A program made the position numbers and the translations under genes. 64,000 nt of DNA, taken from positions 212,532-276,531 of the forward strand of contig NZ_SOHM01000031.1 of assembly GCF_004403945.1 (NCBI RefSeq). The letters run 5' to 3'. Source of the DNA: Cryobacterium lactosi. GTDB taxonomy: Bacteria; Actinomycetota; Actinomycetes; Actinomycetales; Microbacteriaceae. Position 1 is the stretch's first letter; every line of letters begins with the position of its first letter. Below are positions 25,803-35,037 of the stretch, piece by piece. A model generated the notes under the pieces. The model was given only the letters and a program-made list of their open reading frames with translations. It was not told where the DNA came from and searched no databases.

Positions 25803-26156
25803 ATGTCATTGATCTGGGAAGAAGTCGTCGTGGACAGCCGTGACCCGAAAACGCTCGGGCTGTGGTGGCGGGACGCCTTGGGTTGGGTTGTGGTCGGCGA
25901 GAGCGCCGACGAGGTCGAGATTGCGCCGGCGGCGGGTGCCCACCCGACGCTGCTCTTCGGTGCTGTGCCCGAGGAGAAGCGGGTCAAGAATCGGCTCCAC
26001 CTCGATTTCGTCCCCGACGACCAGGCCGCCGAGGTCGACCGCCTGATCGCCCTGGGCGCCGGCCGAGCGGACGTCGGCCAGATTGACGTTCCCTGGGTGG
26101 TTCTCACCGACCCCGAGGGCAACGAATTCTGCGTCCTGGCGGCCCGCCCCGCGTAG
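25803..26156 (+). CDS. VOC-superfamily glyoxalase-like protein
   Basis: A 117-residue single-domain protein of the vicinal oxygen chelate fold. Segments 'WEEVVVDSRDPKTLGLWWRDALGW' (split; residues 5-28), 'LHLDFVPDD' near 65 and 'VVLTDPEGNEFCVL' near 100 match the glyoxalase-like group common in Actinobacteria. These proteins bind a metal or a small ligand, often for resistance or ring cleavage; the function here is unknown. There is no ribosome site before ATG 25803, but TACCCT (25791-25796) is a fair -10 ending six bases before it. The transcript may therefore be leaderless. An in-frame GTG lies two codons upstream. Confidence 0.8.
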   Translation: MSLIWEEVVVDSRDPKTLGLWWRDALGWVVVGESADEVEIAPAAGAHPTLLFGAVPEEKRVKNRLHLDFVPDDQAAEVDRLIALGAGRADVGQIDVPWVVLTDPEGNEFCVLAARPA

Positions 26157-26471
26157 CAGCCAGGCTGTGTCCCCAAGCGGCCGATACTGTAATCCGCTGG
26201 ATGCGCTGTGCGACTCAGCTGGGATGAGGGCCGCGTCGTCATATACGGCGCTAATTGGCCACTAGGTGCGCCGGGACGAGTCCTGGTGCCCGGCCACGGG
26301 TCTGTCGGCGGGGCTGACGCGGTGTAGGGCTTCCCTGCCCACTCGCACTCGACCGACCTCGATTCGGGTGCCAGATGACACTTGTGTCATAAATGGCCGG
26401 TTTCCGGAAGGAAGTGCGCATCATCGTCGCATAAGTCCGCAGCTCGCGCTCCGAGTGATAGGGGAACCACC
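26157..26471. other. 315-bp gap before the multicopper oxidase; contains one palindrome
   Basis: No credible coding frame is present. Apart from the palindrome at 26375-26390 and the ribosome site before 26472 nothing was recognised, and no terminator with a T-run follows the VOC gene. Confidence 0.6.
26375..26390. promoter_or_regulatory. Inverted repeat ATGACAC-TT-GTGTCAT upstream of the multicopper oxidase gene
   Basis: Perfect 7-bp arms around a TT centre, followed directly by CATAAA, a possible -10 (26388-26393) that it overlaps. It lies 82 bp before the start codon. An operator for a dimeric or MerR-like regulator is likely; the binding protein is unknown. The response regulator at 35012 is a candidate, though OmpR-type proteins usually prefer direct repeats. 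Confidence 0.55.
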
Positions 26472-29400
26472 ATGTACCCATCTGCCCACCCACCCTTCCG
26501 CCGGGCCCAGAGGCGTCGTCTGGCCGGGCCGGCCGTGATCGGGGCGCTGGCGCTGCTGATCTCTGGCCTCGTCCCCATGGGGGGACTGGCCAATCCGTTC
26601 GGGGCCGATGTCGCACAGGCGGCAGTCCTCTGGAGCGCCACCGACGAGTCGAAGGTGCCCCACTACTTCGGTCCGTACCCGAACTGGGCGAACAGCCCGC
26701 AAACGTTGGCGGATGCGATGGTGACCTTCAGCGTCGGAACCCCGACGCCGATGCTGTACGGAAACCCGCTGACCGAACGCAGGTATGCGACCGATTACGC
26801 GAAACCGACCGGTGAGATGGGTCCGGTGCTGGTGGTGCTCGATCACAACAAGTTGCCTGACGGCACCCTCAACGATTTCCAGAGCTGGAACCAAGGCATC
26901 GCAGGAAACAGCCCGACCACCTCGGCGGGGAACACTTTCCATGCGCTCGTGCTGCGACCCACCGGCACCGCCGGTGAGTACGGCGTGGTCTATGCCAGTG
27001 ACGAGCTGAAGGTGCCGACACCGACGGTGGCCACAGGCGAGGTCGAGACCTATGCGGTACCGGCGGTGGCAGTGAAAAAGAACGACGTGATCGGCTTCTA
27101 CGGCCAGGGTATTCCTGTCGACATCGACATCCCGGCCAACGGTGACACCCTGAGCACACCGGCGAGCGGTGACCCCACGATGGCCGTCAACGTCGCTCCG
27201 GCCACGGACAGCACGATCAAGCTCGGCGCCGCGAACTACCCGGATTTCTCGCACGATCGCACGTACTCTTTCGGTGCAGACGTCACACCGACCGTTGCCG
27301 ATCCGGGCAATGGAGCCGAGGCCACCGCCACGGTCGACCCGAAAACGGGCGCCATTTCCGGTGTCACGGTGACCAGCCCGGGTTCCGGCTACGCGGTCCC
27401 GCCGACCGTGCAGATCACCACCGGTGGGGTTGTTCCGACCGCCGTGGCCAAGGCAACCGCCAAGATCGCCACAGGAGTCATCACGAGCGTCAAAGTCAAT
27501 GAGACCGGATACGGGTTCACCGCTCCAGCAGTGACCCTGACGGGTGGGAACCCCACTGCCGGCTCCGAAGCGCACGCGCTGGCCAGCGGGACCGTCGATA
27601 ATCTCACACTGACCGACGGAGGCAAGGGCTATCAGGCCCAGCCGCTGGTGACCATCTCCAAGCCTGACCTCCCGGACGGCGAGCAGGCCACCGCCAGCGC
27701 GACGATGGACGCCAACGGCACCGTCACCGGTGTCGACCTGGCGAACGCCGGTAGCGGATACACCTCGGCCCCGACCGTGACCGTCACCGACGCCAGCAAG
27801 AACGCTCCCGACCAAGAGGCCAAGGTCGAGACCACCATCGGTGTCACCCGCATCGACGTGATCGACGGCGGCGCAGGCTACGACTCCGCCCCGACGGTGA
27901 CGATCGCCGATACCGTGGGCACAGCCGACAAGGGGGCCAGTGCCACCGCCACCGTCGCGGTGAAGGGCTCGGTCACCGATGTCGTGGTCACTACCCCCGG
28001 CGCGGGCTACCTCACCCCCGGGATCAAGAAGTTCGTCGACACCCTCCCAGGACAGGGCGAGGCCAACGCCAACGACCTCGGCCAGTACATCCCGGTTGCG
28101 GTACCGGACACCACCACCTACCCGGGCACCGACTACTACGAGATCGCCGTTGTGCAGTACCGGATGAAGTTCCACCGTGACCTGCCCGCCACTCTCCTGC
28201 GGGGTTACGTCCAGCTCTCGACCAGCGTGGTCCCGGGCAAGAAGGTCGCCCTCGGCAACGCCAACCTCGACCCCGCCCTGCCCGACAGCCCGATCAGCTT
28301 CGCCGGGGTGGACAAGCCGCACTACCTCGGCCCGACCATCGTCGCGTCGAAGAACAAGCCCGTCCGAGTGCTGTTCCGCAACTTGCTGCCCACCGGCGTG
28401 GCCGGCGACCTGTTCCTCCCGGTCGACACCTCGGTGATGGGTGCCGGCGCCGGCCCCGACATGATGACTCTTGATCCGACCACCAAGGTTCCGATGGATA
28501 TGGCCACGGACGAGAAGAGCGTGCTGGACGGTGTTCGCAACCCGATGTGCGGCCAGACGCCGAAACCGACCACCTGTTACTCGGAGAACCGGGCCACTCT
28601 GCATCTGCACGGTGGGATCACTCCCTGGATCAGTGATGGCACGCCGCACCAGTGGGTGACCCCCACAGGTGAGAACACCGCATATCCGAAGGGTGTCAGC
28701 GTCAGTAACGTGCCGGACATGCCCGACCCGGGCCCCGGTGCCGAGACCTTCTTCTACACCAACCAGCAGAGCGCGCGGATGATGTTCTACCACGACCACT
28801 CCTGGGGAATCACCCGGCTCAACGTGTACGCCGGTGAAGAAGCCGGGTACATGATCACCGACGACACCGAACAGAAACTGATGGCGCCCGGTGGCGCCCT
28901 CGAGGGCCTCGGAATGGGCACGTCGCTGACCATCCAGGACAAGACCTTCGTGCCGAGTGCGACGCGGATGGCCCAACTCGACCCGACCTGGGACGCGAGC
29001 AAATGGGGCGGAGAGGGCAATCTCTGGCAGCCGCACGTCTACATGCCCGCGCAGAACCCGGGCGACCCCAGCGGAATGAGTGCCTTCGGCCGCTGGTTCT
29101 ACGGCCCCTGGTTCTGGCCGCCGGCGAAGGATGCCAAATACCCGCCCATGGCCAATCCTTACTATGACCCCACCTGCGACCCGAACAAGGCAGACTTCTG
29201 TGAGCCCGCCTTGATCCCGTCGACACCGAACAACTCCGTGGGTATGGAAGCCTTCCACGACACTCCAATCGTGAACGGCACCGCCTACCCGACCACGACG
29301 ATGGACCCGAAGTCATACCGGTTCCGTATCCTCAACGGTTCCGACGACCGGTTCTGGAACCTGTCCTGGTACGTCGCCGATCCCGCTACCGGCACTGAGG

Positions 29401-32087
29401 TCGCCCTCAAGGCCAGCGAGGTCTCCCAGGCGCAGACCGACCCGGTCGTCACGCCGACACCGGACACCACGAAGAGCCCCAAGGGTCCGGACTGGATCCA
29501 GATCGGCAACGAGGGCGGATTCCTGCCGACGCCGGCAGTGGTGCCCGCTCACGAGACGACGTGGATCACCGACGCGACCCGGTTCGACGTCGGCAACGTC
29601 GATCAGCACTCCCTGCTGCTCGCACCCGCCGAACGTGCCGACGTGATCGTCGACTTCTCCGCCTACAAGGGCAAGACGCTGATCCTCTACAACGACGCTC
29701 CGGCGGCATTCCCCGCCCGTATCCCCGGCTACGACTACTACACCGGCGGGCCGGACATGTCACCGGCCGGAGCTCCAACAACTCTGCCCGGCTACGGCCC
29801 CGACACCCGGTCGGTCATGCAGGTCAAGGTCTCGAACAGCGCACCCGCGTTGGCCTTCGACCGCCCCAACACCACGGCCGACCAGATGGGCAAGCTGATG
29901 GCGGCCTTCGACCACCACACCGACGCAGCCGGCAAACCCGCCGGTGTCTTCGAGTCGAGCCAGAACCCGATCGTGGTGGGCCAATCCGCCTACAACCAGG
30001 CCTACGGGACAGGCTTTGTCGGCAGCGGGTACTGCAACACCGCCACCAACCCCACCGCCAAATGCGACGGCTTCGCCCGGATCAACGAGCAAGGAGGAGA
30101 CAAATTCAAGTTCGACACCCTGTCTGGCACTCAGCTCAGCATTCCCATCGAGGGCAAGAGTGTGCACGACGAGATGAACTCGGCGAACTTCGATGAGTGG
30201 GGGCGGATGAGCGGCAATATCGGGCTGGAAGGGCCGGGAGCGACCCCGTTGCTGCAAAACGTCATCCTCTACCCGTACGTCAACCCCGCCACGGAGAAGC
30301 TGGATGGAACCAAGGGCACAAACAGCCTCAACGTGACTCCGATCTCCACCAACGCCGACGGCACCCAGATCTGGAAGATCACCCACAACGGCGTGGACAC
30401 CCATCCGTTGCACTTCCATCTCAACGACGTGCAGGTGTTGAACCGGGTCACCTGGGACAACATCATCATTCCCCCCGACCCGACAGAACTCGGCTGGAAA
30501 GACACCGTGAGGGTCAGCCCACTCGAAGACACGATCGTGGCGGTCCGGCCCATCCTGCCGAAACTCCCGTTCGCCATCCCGGACAGCAACCGACCACTCA
30601 ACCCGATGATGCCGCTGGGTGCAAAAGGTTCAACGACCGGTCCGAACGGGTCCGAAGCCGGGTTCAACAACACCGACGCCACGGGCAACCCGATTGACCC
30701 GATTACCAACGTCATGACCAACTTCGGCTGGGAGTACGTGTGGCATTGCCACATTCTCAGTCACGAGGAGATGGACATGATGCGACCGATCACGGTCAGC
30801 GCACCGCGCACGCTCCCTGACAGCTCGGTACTGAAGTTCACCCGACCCGCGAGTGACGTGCTGCTGAGCTGGACCGATGGAACCCCGGTGTCGATCACCG
30901 ATCCCACCACATGGGGCAACCCGAAGAACGAGATCGGCTACAAGATCGAGCGCGCACCGTTGACCAACGGTTCGCTCGGGGCCTACGCCCAGATCGCCAC
31001 CGCCCTGGCGAACGTGACGACCTTCGCCGACACAACGGCGGGGACCGGCCAGTACGCCTACAGGGTCACGGCGTGGAACGCGGCCGGCAACATGGTGTCC
31101 GCAGTTGTGCTCACCGCGGCCACCACACCCAAGGTGACCGCCCAGACCCCCGCAGCAGGGGCTACGGGGGTGGCCACCAGCATCCATCCGACCGTCACGT
31201 TCAGTGAAGCGGTCACCGGGGTCAACACCAGCAGCGTCACGCTGAAGCAGGGCACTACGACCGTTCCGGCCGCGGTGACCTACAACGCAACGACGCGGAC
31301 GGCCACACTCGCCCCGTCGGCGGCGCTCGCCGCGGACAAGGTGTACACCCTCTCGGTGACCCCGGCTATCAAGAGTGTGTCGGGCGGATCGGTAGCCGCG
31401 ACGAGCTGGACCTTCACCACCGGCCCAAGTCCGACGGTCAGCAGCACCAACCCTGCCGCCGGAGCAACCGGTATCGGCTTGGGAACGACAACGGCGAGGA
31501 CCCCGCTGAGTGCAACGTTCAGCGAGGCCGTGAGCGGCCTGCCCACCACGGCGGCCAGTACGCCCAACTTCACCCTGAAACTGGGGACGGCGATCGTCGC
31601 CTCGAAGGTTGCCTATAAGGCCTCTAACCGGGTCGTCACGCTGACTCCAGATGCCCCGTTGGTCGCTGACAGCACCTACACACTGACGCTGACCAGCTCG
31701 GTCACGGACGTGGTCGGGAACCCGCTGACCGCCAAGTCGTGGACCTTCATCACCGGTCCGGCGCCCGTGATTACGGCTCGGACCCCGGCGGTGAATGCCA
31801 CCAGGGTGAGTCGCACCGCGAACATCACGGTGACCTTCAGCGAGCCTGTCACGGGTCTGCCGGCCGCGGCTGCGGCGAGCGCGAATTTCACGCTCAAGCG
31901 CACGTCTAACGGATCCGCCGTCACCGCGGCGGTCAGCTACTCCGCCGCGGCGAAGCTCGCGACGCTCAACCCCGCCGGCACACTCCGGGCCAACACTCAG
32001 TACACCGTCACGCTCAGTAACGGCATCAAGGACGCCGCCGGCAACCTCTTGGCACCCGTCACCTGGACGTTCACGACGGGCCCGTAG
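26472..32087 (+). CDS. Very large secreted multicopper oxidase with CotA-like core, GxGY repeats and Ig-like tail
   Basis: An 1871-residue exported protein. The ATG at 26472 has AGGGGAA about six bases upstream; a longer frame from 26382 has no site. Order: signal peptide (1-50); a domain of unknown type (50-270); six GxGY repeats (about 274-520); an oxidase core (about 550-1440); a fibronectin-III-like domain (about 1455-1550); three Ig-like (Big_5 type) repeats to the end. The core begins like CotA (YYEIAVVQYRMKFHRDLPAT) and carries all four copper motifs: HLHGG near 709, YHDHSWG near 773, HPLHFH near 1310, and HCHILSHEEMDMM near 1424 with type-1 ligands Cys, His and axial Met. CotA is about 510 residues, so this core has long inserts. 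Substrate unknown: phenolics, bilirubin-like compounds or metal ions such as Mn(II). No membrane or sortase anchor is visible. Confidence 0.88.
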   Translation: MYPSAHPPFRRAQRRRLAGPAVIGALALLISGLVPMGGLANPFGADVAQAAVLWSATDESKVPHYFGPYPNWANSPQTLADAMVTFSVGTPTPMLYGNPLTERRYATDYAKPTGEMGPVLVVLDHNKLPDGTLNDFQSWNQGIAGNSPTTSAGNTFHALVLRPTGTAGEYGVVYASDELKVPTPTVATGEVETYAVPAVAVKKNDVIGFYGQGIPVDIDIPANGDTLSTPASGDPTMAVNVAPATDSTIKLGAANYPDFSHDRTYSFGADVTPTVADPGNGAEATATVDPKTGAISGVTVTSPGSGYAVPPTVQITTGGVVPTAVAKATAKIATGVITSVKVNETGYGFTAPAVTLTGGNPTAGSEAHALASGTVDNLTLTDGGKGYQAQPLVTISKPDLPDGEQATASATMDANGTVTGVDLANAGSGYTSAPTVTVTDASKNAPDQEAKVETTIGVTRIDVIDGGAGYDSAPTVTIADTVGTADKGASATATVAVKGSVTDVVVTTPGAGYLTPGIKKFVDTLPGQGEANANDLGQYIPVAVPDTTTYPGTDYYEIAVVQYRMKFHRDLPATLLRGYVQLSTSVVPGKKVALGNANLDPALPDSPISFAGVDKPHYLGPTIVASKNKPVRVLFRNLLPTGVAGDLFLPVDTSVMGAGAGPDMMTLDPTTKVPMDMATDEKSVLDGVRNPMCGQTPKPTTCYSENRATLHLHGGITPWISDGTPHQWVTPTGENTAYPKGVSVSNVPDMPDPGPGAETFFYTNQQSARMMFYHDHSWGITRLNVYAGEEAGYMITDDTEQKLMAPGGALEGLGMGTSLTIQDKTFVPSATRMAQLDPTWDASKWGGEGNLWQPHVYMPAQNPGDPSGMSAFGRWFYGPWFWPPAKDAKYPPMANPYYDPTCDPNKADFCEPALIPSTPNNSVGMEAFHDTPIVNGTAYPTTTMDPKSYRFRILNGSDDRFWNLSWYVADPATGTEVALKASEVSQAQTDPVVTPTPDTTKSPKGPDWIQIGNEGGFLPTPAVVPAHETTWITDATRFDVGNVDQHSLLLAPAERADVIVDFSAYKGKTLILYNDAPAAFPARIPGYDYYTGGPDMSPAGAPTTLPGYGPDTRSVMQVKVSNSAPALAFDRPNTTADQMGKLMAAFDHHTDAAGKPAGVFESSQNPIVVGQSAYNQAYGTGFVGSGYCNTATNPTAKCDGFARINEQGGDKFKFDTLSGTQLSIPIEGKSVHDEMNSANFDEWGRMSGNIGLEGPGATPLLQNVILYPYVNPATEKLDGTKGTNSLNVTPISTNADGTQIWKITHNGVDTHPLHFHLNDVQVLNRVTWDNIIIPPDPTELGWKDTVRVSPLEDTIVAVRPILPKLPFAIPDSNRPLNPMMPLGAKGSTTGPNGSEAGFNNTDATGNPIDPITNVMTNFGWEYVWHCHILSHEEMDMMRPITVSAPRTLPDSSVLKFTRPASDVLLSWTDGTPVSITDPTTWGNPKNEIGYKIERAPLTNGSLGAYAQIATALANVTTFADTTAGTGQYAYRVTAWNAAGNMVSAVVLTAATTPKVTAQTPAAGATGVATSIHPTVTFSEAVTGVNTSSVTLKQGTTTVPAAVTYNATTRTATLAPSAALAADKVYTLSVTPAIKSVSGGSVAATSWTFTTGPSPTVSSTNPAAGATGIGLGTTTARTPLSATFSEAVSGLPTTAASTPNFTLKLGTAIVASKVAYKASNRVVTLTPDAPLVADSTYTLTLTSSVTDVVGNPLTAKSWTFITGPAPVITARTPAVNATRVSRTANITVTFSEPVTGLPAAAAASANFTLKRTSNGSAVTAAVSYSAAAKLATLNPAGTLRANTQYTVTLSNGIKDAAGNLLAPVTWTFTTGP
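27295..28030 (+). repeat. Six GxGY-type repeats inside the multicopper oxidase
   Basis: The coded units end in related strings such as GSGYAVPPTVQIT, GYGFTAPAVTLT, GKGYQAQPLVTIS, GSGYTSAPTVTVT, GAGYDSAPTVTIA and GAGYLTP, spaced about 40 residues apart. They diverge at DNA level, so the expansion is old. Such beta-repeats are usually adhesive or spacer modules. Confidence 0.75.
31130..32085 (+). repeat. Three C-terminal Ig-like (Big_5 type) repeats of the multicopper oxidase
   Basis: Three units of about 100-110 residues, each starting near a P-x-V-T/S-x-T-x-P-A motif, carrying TFSEAV/TFSEPV in the first third and ending in SWTF(T/I)TGP or TWTFTTGP. They are typical of exported surface proteins. 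Confidence 0.8.
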
Positions 32088-32099
32088 CGCCACCCCATC

Positions 32100-32137
32100 C
32101 ACACCGCCGCCCGCTGACGGGACCGGGCGGCGGTGTG
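32100..32137 (+). terminator. 14-bp hairpin between the oxidase and copC-copD genes
   Basis: CACACCGCCGCCCG (32100-32113) pairs perfectly with CGGGCGGCGGTGTG (32124-32137) around a 10-base loop, twelve bases after the oxidase stop. There is no T-run. It would end or dampen read-through into the CopCD gene 44 bp further on. Confidence 0.7.
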
Positions 32138-32180
32138 CCACACCCCGTGATGACACCGGCACGAGCAGGAGGAGGCAGTT

Positions 32181-33905
32181 GTGTTGAGCACACCGACCTA
32201 CCGATTACGGAACCAGGGCCCTCGGACTCAGGCAGCGTTTTCGTATCGGCCCGTTTCTCACCGGCTGGTCGGGGTACTGTTCGCCGTGCTCGCACTGACC
32301 CTGGCACTGCCGGCGGCGCCGGCCTCGGCGCATGCCGAGCTGGTGTCGACGACACCAGCCGAGGGCGAGGTGCTCGTGAAGGCACCGAGTTCGGTCGAGT
32401 TCACCTTCGACGAGCCGGTGTTTCTCGTCCCCGATGGCTTTCAGCTCTACGACGGGAGCGGCGGTCACCACACTGTGTCGACCAAGATGGTGGATGCCAC
32501 GGTGCGGGCCACCCTGCCGGCCAACCTTGCCGACGGCAGCTATCTGCTCGGCTGGCGAGTGGTCTCCGACGACTCCCACCCCGAATCCGGGGTGCTGTCG
32601 TTCGCCGTGGGACAGGCCAGTGCCTCGGCACCGATAGTCGTTGAGACAGACACCGGGCCGGTGGACATCCTGTATGGGATCGTGACCGCTCTGGGCTATA
32701 TCGGCCTCTTCTGCCTCGTAGGGCTCACGGTATTCGACCTGTTCATCGCTCGAGCGCCGGTGGCGGGACGGCGGCTGCCCCGGCTGGCGGCACTCGTCGC
32801 GGTCAGTGCCTACATCGTGTTGGTACCCCTCACCGTGGTGCGGGAACGCGGGTCCGCTCTGAGCGCTCTGGTCGATTCAGCCGTGACGTTGGCGGGGTTG
32901 TCGGCGGGGGCCGTCATGACGCTGGTTTTCGCAGCGGCCGGCAGCGCGCTCATGCTGCTCCGGGCTCGGCTGTTGCGCCGGCAGGCCGTGTGGGTTGGAA
33001 CGGCAGGAGCCGCTCTTGCGTTGGCCTCGGTACTTCCCGTCGGCCATACCCGCACCTTCGGTCCAACCTGGCTCGTGATGGGCGCCGACCTGGTTCACGC
33101 GGCCTCGGCAGCGATGTGGCTCGGCGGCCTCATCGGGCTGCTCCTGTATCTCAGCCGCGCCCGCCGTCGGCAGGGCAACCCCGCCGAGGCTGCCGTCGTT
33201 CTGGGTAGGTTCTCCGTTGCCGCCGGTGGGCTGGCCGTCATGCTGGGGGTAACCGGCACCATCCTGGCCGTGGTGATCGTCGGCTCGGTTCCTGCCCTCG
33301 TCGGGAGTGCCTATGGGCAGCTTCTGCTGGTCAAAGTGGGCATGGTCGTTATGATCGGCGGGCTCGCAGGATGGAACAGGTTCGGGCTCGTGCCACGGGT
33401 ATCACGCCAGGAGCTCACGGGGCGGGCCTGGCGCCTGCTGACGTTGGTTCTGCGCCTGGAGGCAGTGGGAGTGGTACTGGTTCTCGGGCTCACGTCGGCC
33501 CTGACTCTGCAGAACCCCCGGGCGACAGATACTTCCCTCGGGGCCGCCCCGGCCGCGGCCCACGTGCTCTCCGCGGGCGGCACCCCCGTGCTCGCCGAAC
33601 TCGGCACCGGGCACCTGAACGGCCGGTTTCGCCCAGGAGAGTCAGGGGCCAGCGTCATCACCTTCGATCTCTCGGATGCCGGCGGCTCACCCATCGTTCC
33701 TCTGGGCCTTCCGCAGGTGAGCGCGGCCGAGCCCAACCTGAGCCTGGGTCCGGTTCTCGCCGAGGTGGAACCCGGTCAAACGCCCGGCAGCTACCGAGCC
33801 GTGATGGTGCTGCCCGAGCCGGGGCAGTGGAAGATCACCGTCGCGGTGCGGGTCAACGAACTGGAACGGCCCGCGGCCGTGATCGATGTGGCGGTGTCGG
33901 GGTGA
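32181..33905 (+). CDS. CopC-CopD fusion, copper-binding and copper-transport membrane protein
   Basis: A 574-residue protein. The GTG start follows GGAGGAGG about five bases upstream. Residues 1-50 form a signal peptide ending ASA, so the mature chain begins with His51 (HAELVSTTPAEGEVL). That is the copper-ligating N-terminal histidine of CopC, and 'DDSHPESGVLSFAVG' near 132 supplies the other CopC ligands. After residue 155 eight helices form the CopD domain, with 'VGHTRTFGPTWLVMGADLVHAASAAMWLGG' split around 290-320 holding conserved His. A C-terminal exported beta domain (about 455-574) resembles YtkA/FixH-like modules. Known CopCD proteins bind Cu(II) outside and move copper inward. Placed 94 bp after the oxidase, it probably supplies or senses copper for it. 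Confidence 0.9.
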   Translation: MLSTPTYRLRNQGPRTQAAFSYRPVSHRLVGVLFAVLALTLALPAAPASAHAELVSTTPAEGEVLVKAPSSVEFTFDEPVFLVPDGFQLYDGSGGHHTVSTKMVDATVRATLPANLADGSYLLGWRVVSDDSHPESGVLSFAVGQASASAPIVVETDTGPVDILYGIVTALGYIGLFCLVGLTVFDLFIARAPVAGRRLPRLAALVAVSAYIVLVPLTVVRERGSALSALVDSAVTLAGLSAGAVMTLVFAAAGSALMLLRARLLRRQAVWVGTAGAALALASVLPVGHTRTFGPTWLVMGADLVHAASAAMWLGGLIGLLLYLSRARRRQGNPAEAAVVLGRFSVAAGGLAVMLGVTGTILAVVIVGSVPALVGSAYGQLLLVKVGMVVMIGGLAGWNRFGLVPRVSRQELTGRAWRLLTLVLRLEAVGVVLVLGLTSALTLQNPRATDTSLGAAPAAAHVLSAGGTPVLAELGTGHLNGRFRPGESGASVITFDLSDAGGSPIVPLGLPQVSAAEPNLSLGPVLAEVEPGQTPGSYRAVMVLPEPGQWKITVAVRVNELERPAAVIDVAVSG

Positions 33906-33906
33906 C

Positions 33907-35037
33907 TCACACCGGCAGGGTGTGTGCGTCAGCAGCTGAAGCGCCTATCTCGGCACGGGCGGCGTGACCGGCCGCATCGGAGACCGAACCGTCCAGTGGG
34001 CCAACCGATACCGCCAGCAGTGGTATTCGCAGAGTGAAGGTGGTGCCGCAACCCAGTGTGCTGGCCGCCGAGACGGTGCCGCCGCGGGCTTGCATGGCTG
34101 CGCGGACGATGGCCAGACCCAGCCCGCTGCCGGCCCGCTCGCCCGCCGTCGACGACGTGTGGAAGATCTCAAATACTGTGTCCAGATCGGCGGCGGGGAT
34201 TCCTGCCCCGGTGTCTCGCACTGTCAAGATCAGCTCGTCGTCGCCGTCGACAACCGCCGTCATAGCGATGGTGTCGCCCGGTCCGGTGAAGCGCACCGCA
34301 TTCTCGAGCAGGCAGTCCAACACGGCCTCGAGGCGTTCGTGGTTTCCCTGCACTGTGCCCACTGCGCTCCGTGCGCTCCAGACTCTGTCTGCTGTGACCG
34401 ACCAGCGGCGCAGAATCTCGGCCAACATTTTGTCGAGATCGATGGGACCGAGGACCGAGACGTCCGCGACCCGCACCAGAGTGAGCAGGTTGGTCGCCAA
34501 TGCAGATGCCTTGACGAGTTCGGCTACCACCAGCTCGGCATCTTCCCGCACGGTCGGCTCTGCGGATTGGTCTGCGATGAGTTGCGCATAGCCCCTGGCG
34601 ATAGTCAGGCGCGTGCGCACCTCGTGTGAACCGAACCGGGCTGCGTTTTCCCGCTGTTCGCTGCGGTCGCGTTCGGCTTGCTGCAGAGCACGCAGTTGGG
34701 CCTGTGCGCTCCATTGCCGATTCACGTGCCAGATCAAGAGCCAGATGACGGCGCCCATGAGAACGATTTCGCTGCATTCTTCCCAGCCGATGATCTCTGC
34801 CGCCGCGTGCCGGAGCAGCGCGACCCCGGTCACCGCCGTCACGACCGCGAATGCAATTGCGGTGGCACGACGAGGCCACGGGCACAATCCGTACAGCAGC
34901 GCGAAACTCGCCCAGACGAGGTGATAGGGGATGGTCTCACGGCCAGGCAGCGCGAACATGAGGTAGCAGTTCACACCCGCGAACAACGCCCACGCGACAG
35001 CAAGGGCTGATTTAGGCCGAAATCCGATATCCAACAT
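33907..35037 (-). CDS. Sensor histidine kinase with four N-terminal membrane helices
   Basis: A 376-residue kinase. Residues 10-125 hold four helices with almost no external loop, so it senses a signal in or near the membrane. The H-box is FGSHEVRTRLTIARG (His about 163), the N-box LLENAVRF (about 265), then DTGAGIP and GSGLGLAI, all intact. The ATG at 35037 lies 26 bp inside the response-regulator gene upstream, so the two are co-translated. It converges with the CopCD gene, one base between the stop codons. Proximity suggests a copper or redox signal but that is inference. Confidence 0.88.
   Translation of the reverse strand: MLDIGFRPKSALAVAWALFAGVNCYLMFALPGRETIPYHLVWASFALLYGLCPWPRRATAIAFAVVTAVTGVALLRHAAAEIIGWEECSEIVLMGAVIWLLIWHVNRQWSAQAQLRALQQAERDRSEQRENAARFGSHEVRTRLTIARGYAQLIADQSAEPTVREDAELVVAELVKASALATNLLTLVRVADVSVLGPIDLDKMLAEILRRWSVTADRVWSARSAVGTVQGNHERLEAVLDCLLENAVRFTGPGDTIAMTAVVDGDDELILTVRDTGAGIPAADLDTVFEIFHTSSTAGERAGSGLGLAIVRAAMQARGGTVSAASTLGCGTTFTLRIPLLAVSVGPLDGSVSDAAGHAARAEIGASAADAHTLPV

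Noticed and set aside
27295-28030. Repeat region considered as a CRISPR-like or transposon repeat
   Set aside because: The repetition is at protein level only, in one reading frame, with diverged DNA.
26421-29258. 945-codon open frame on the minus strand inside the oxidase gene
   Set aside because: It is the antisense of a strongly supported protein with clear copper motifs; it has no signal, family motif or ribosome site, and such frames are common in high-GC DNA.
30630-32162. 510-codon minus-strand open frame over the Ig-like tail
   Set aside because: It is a low-complexity Arg/Gly-rich translation opposite a recognisable repeat domain.
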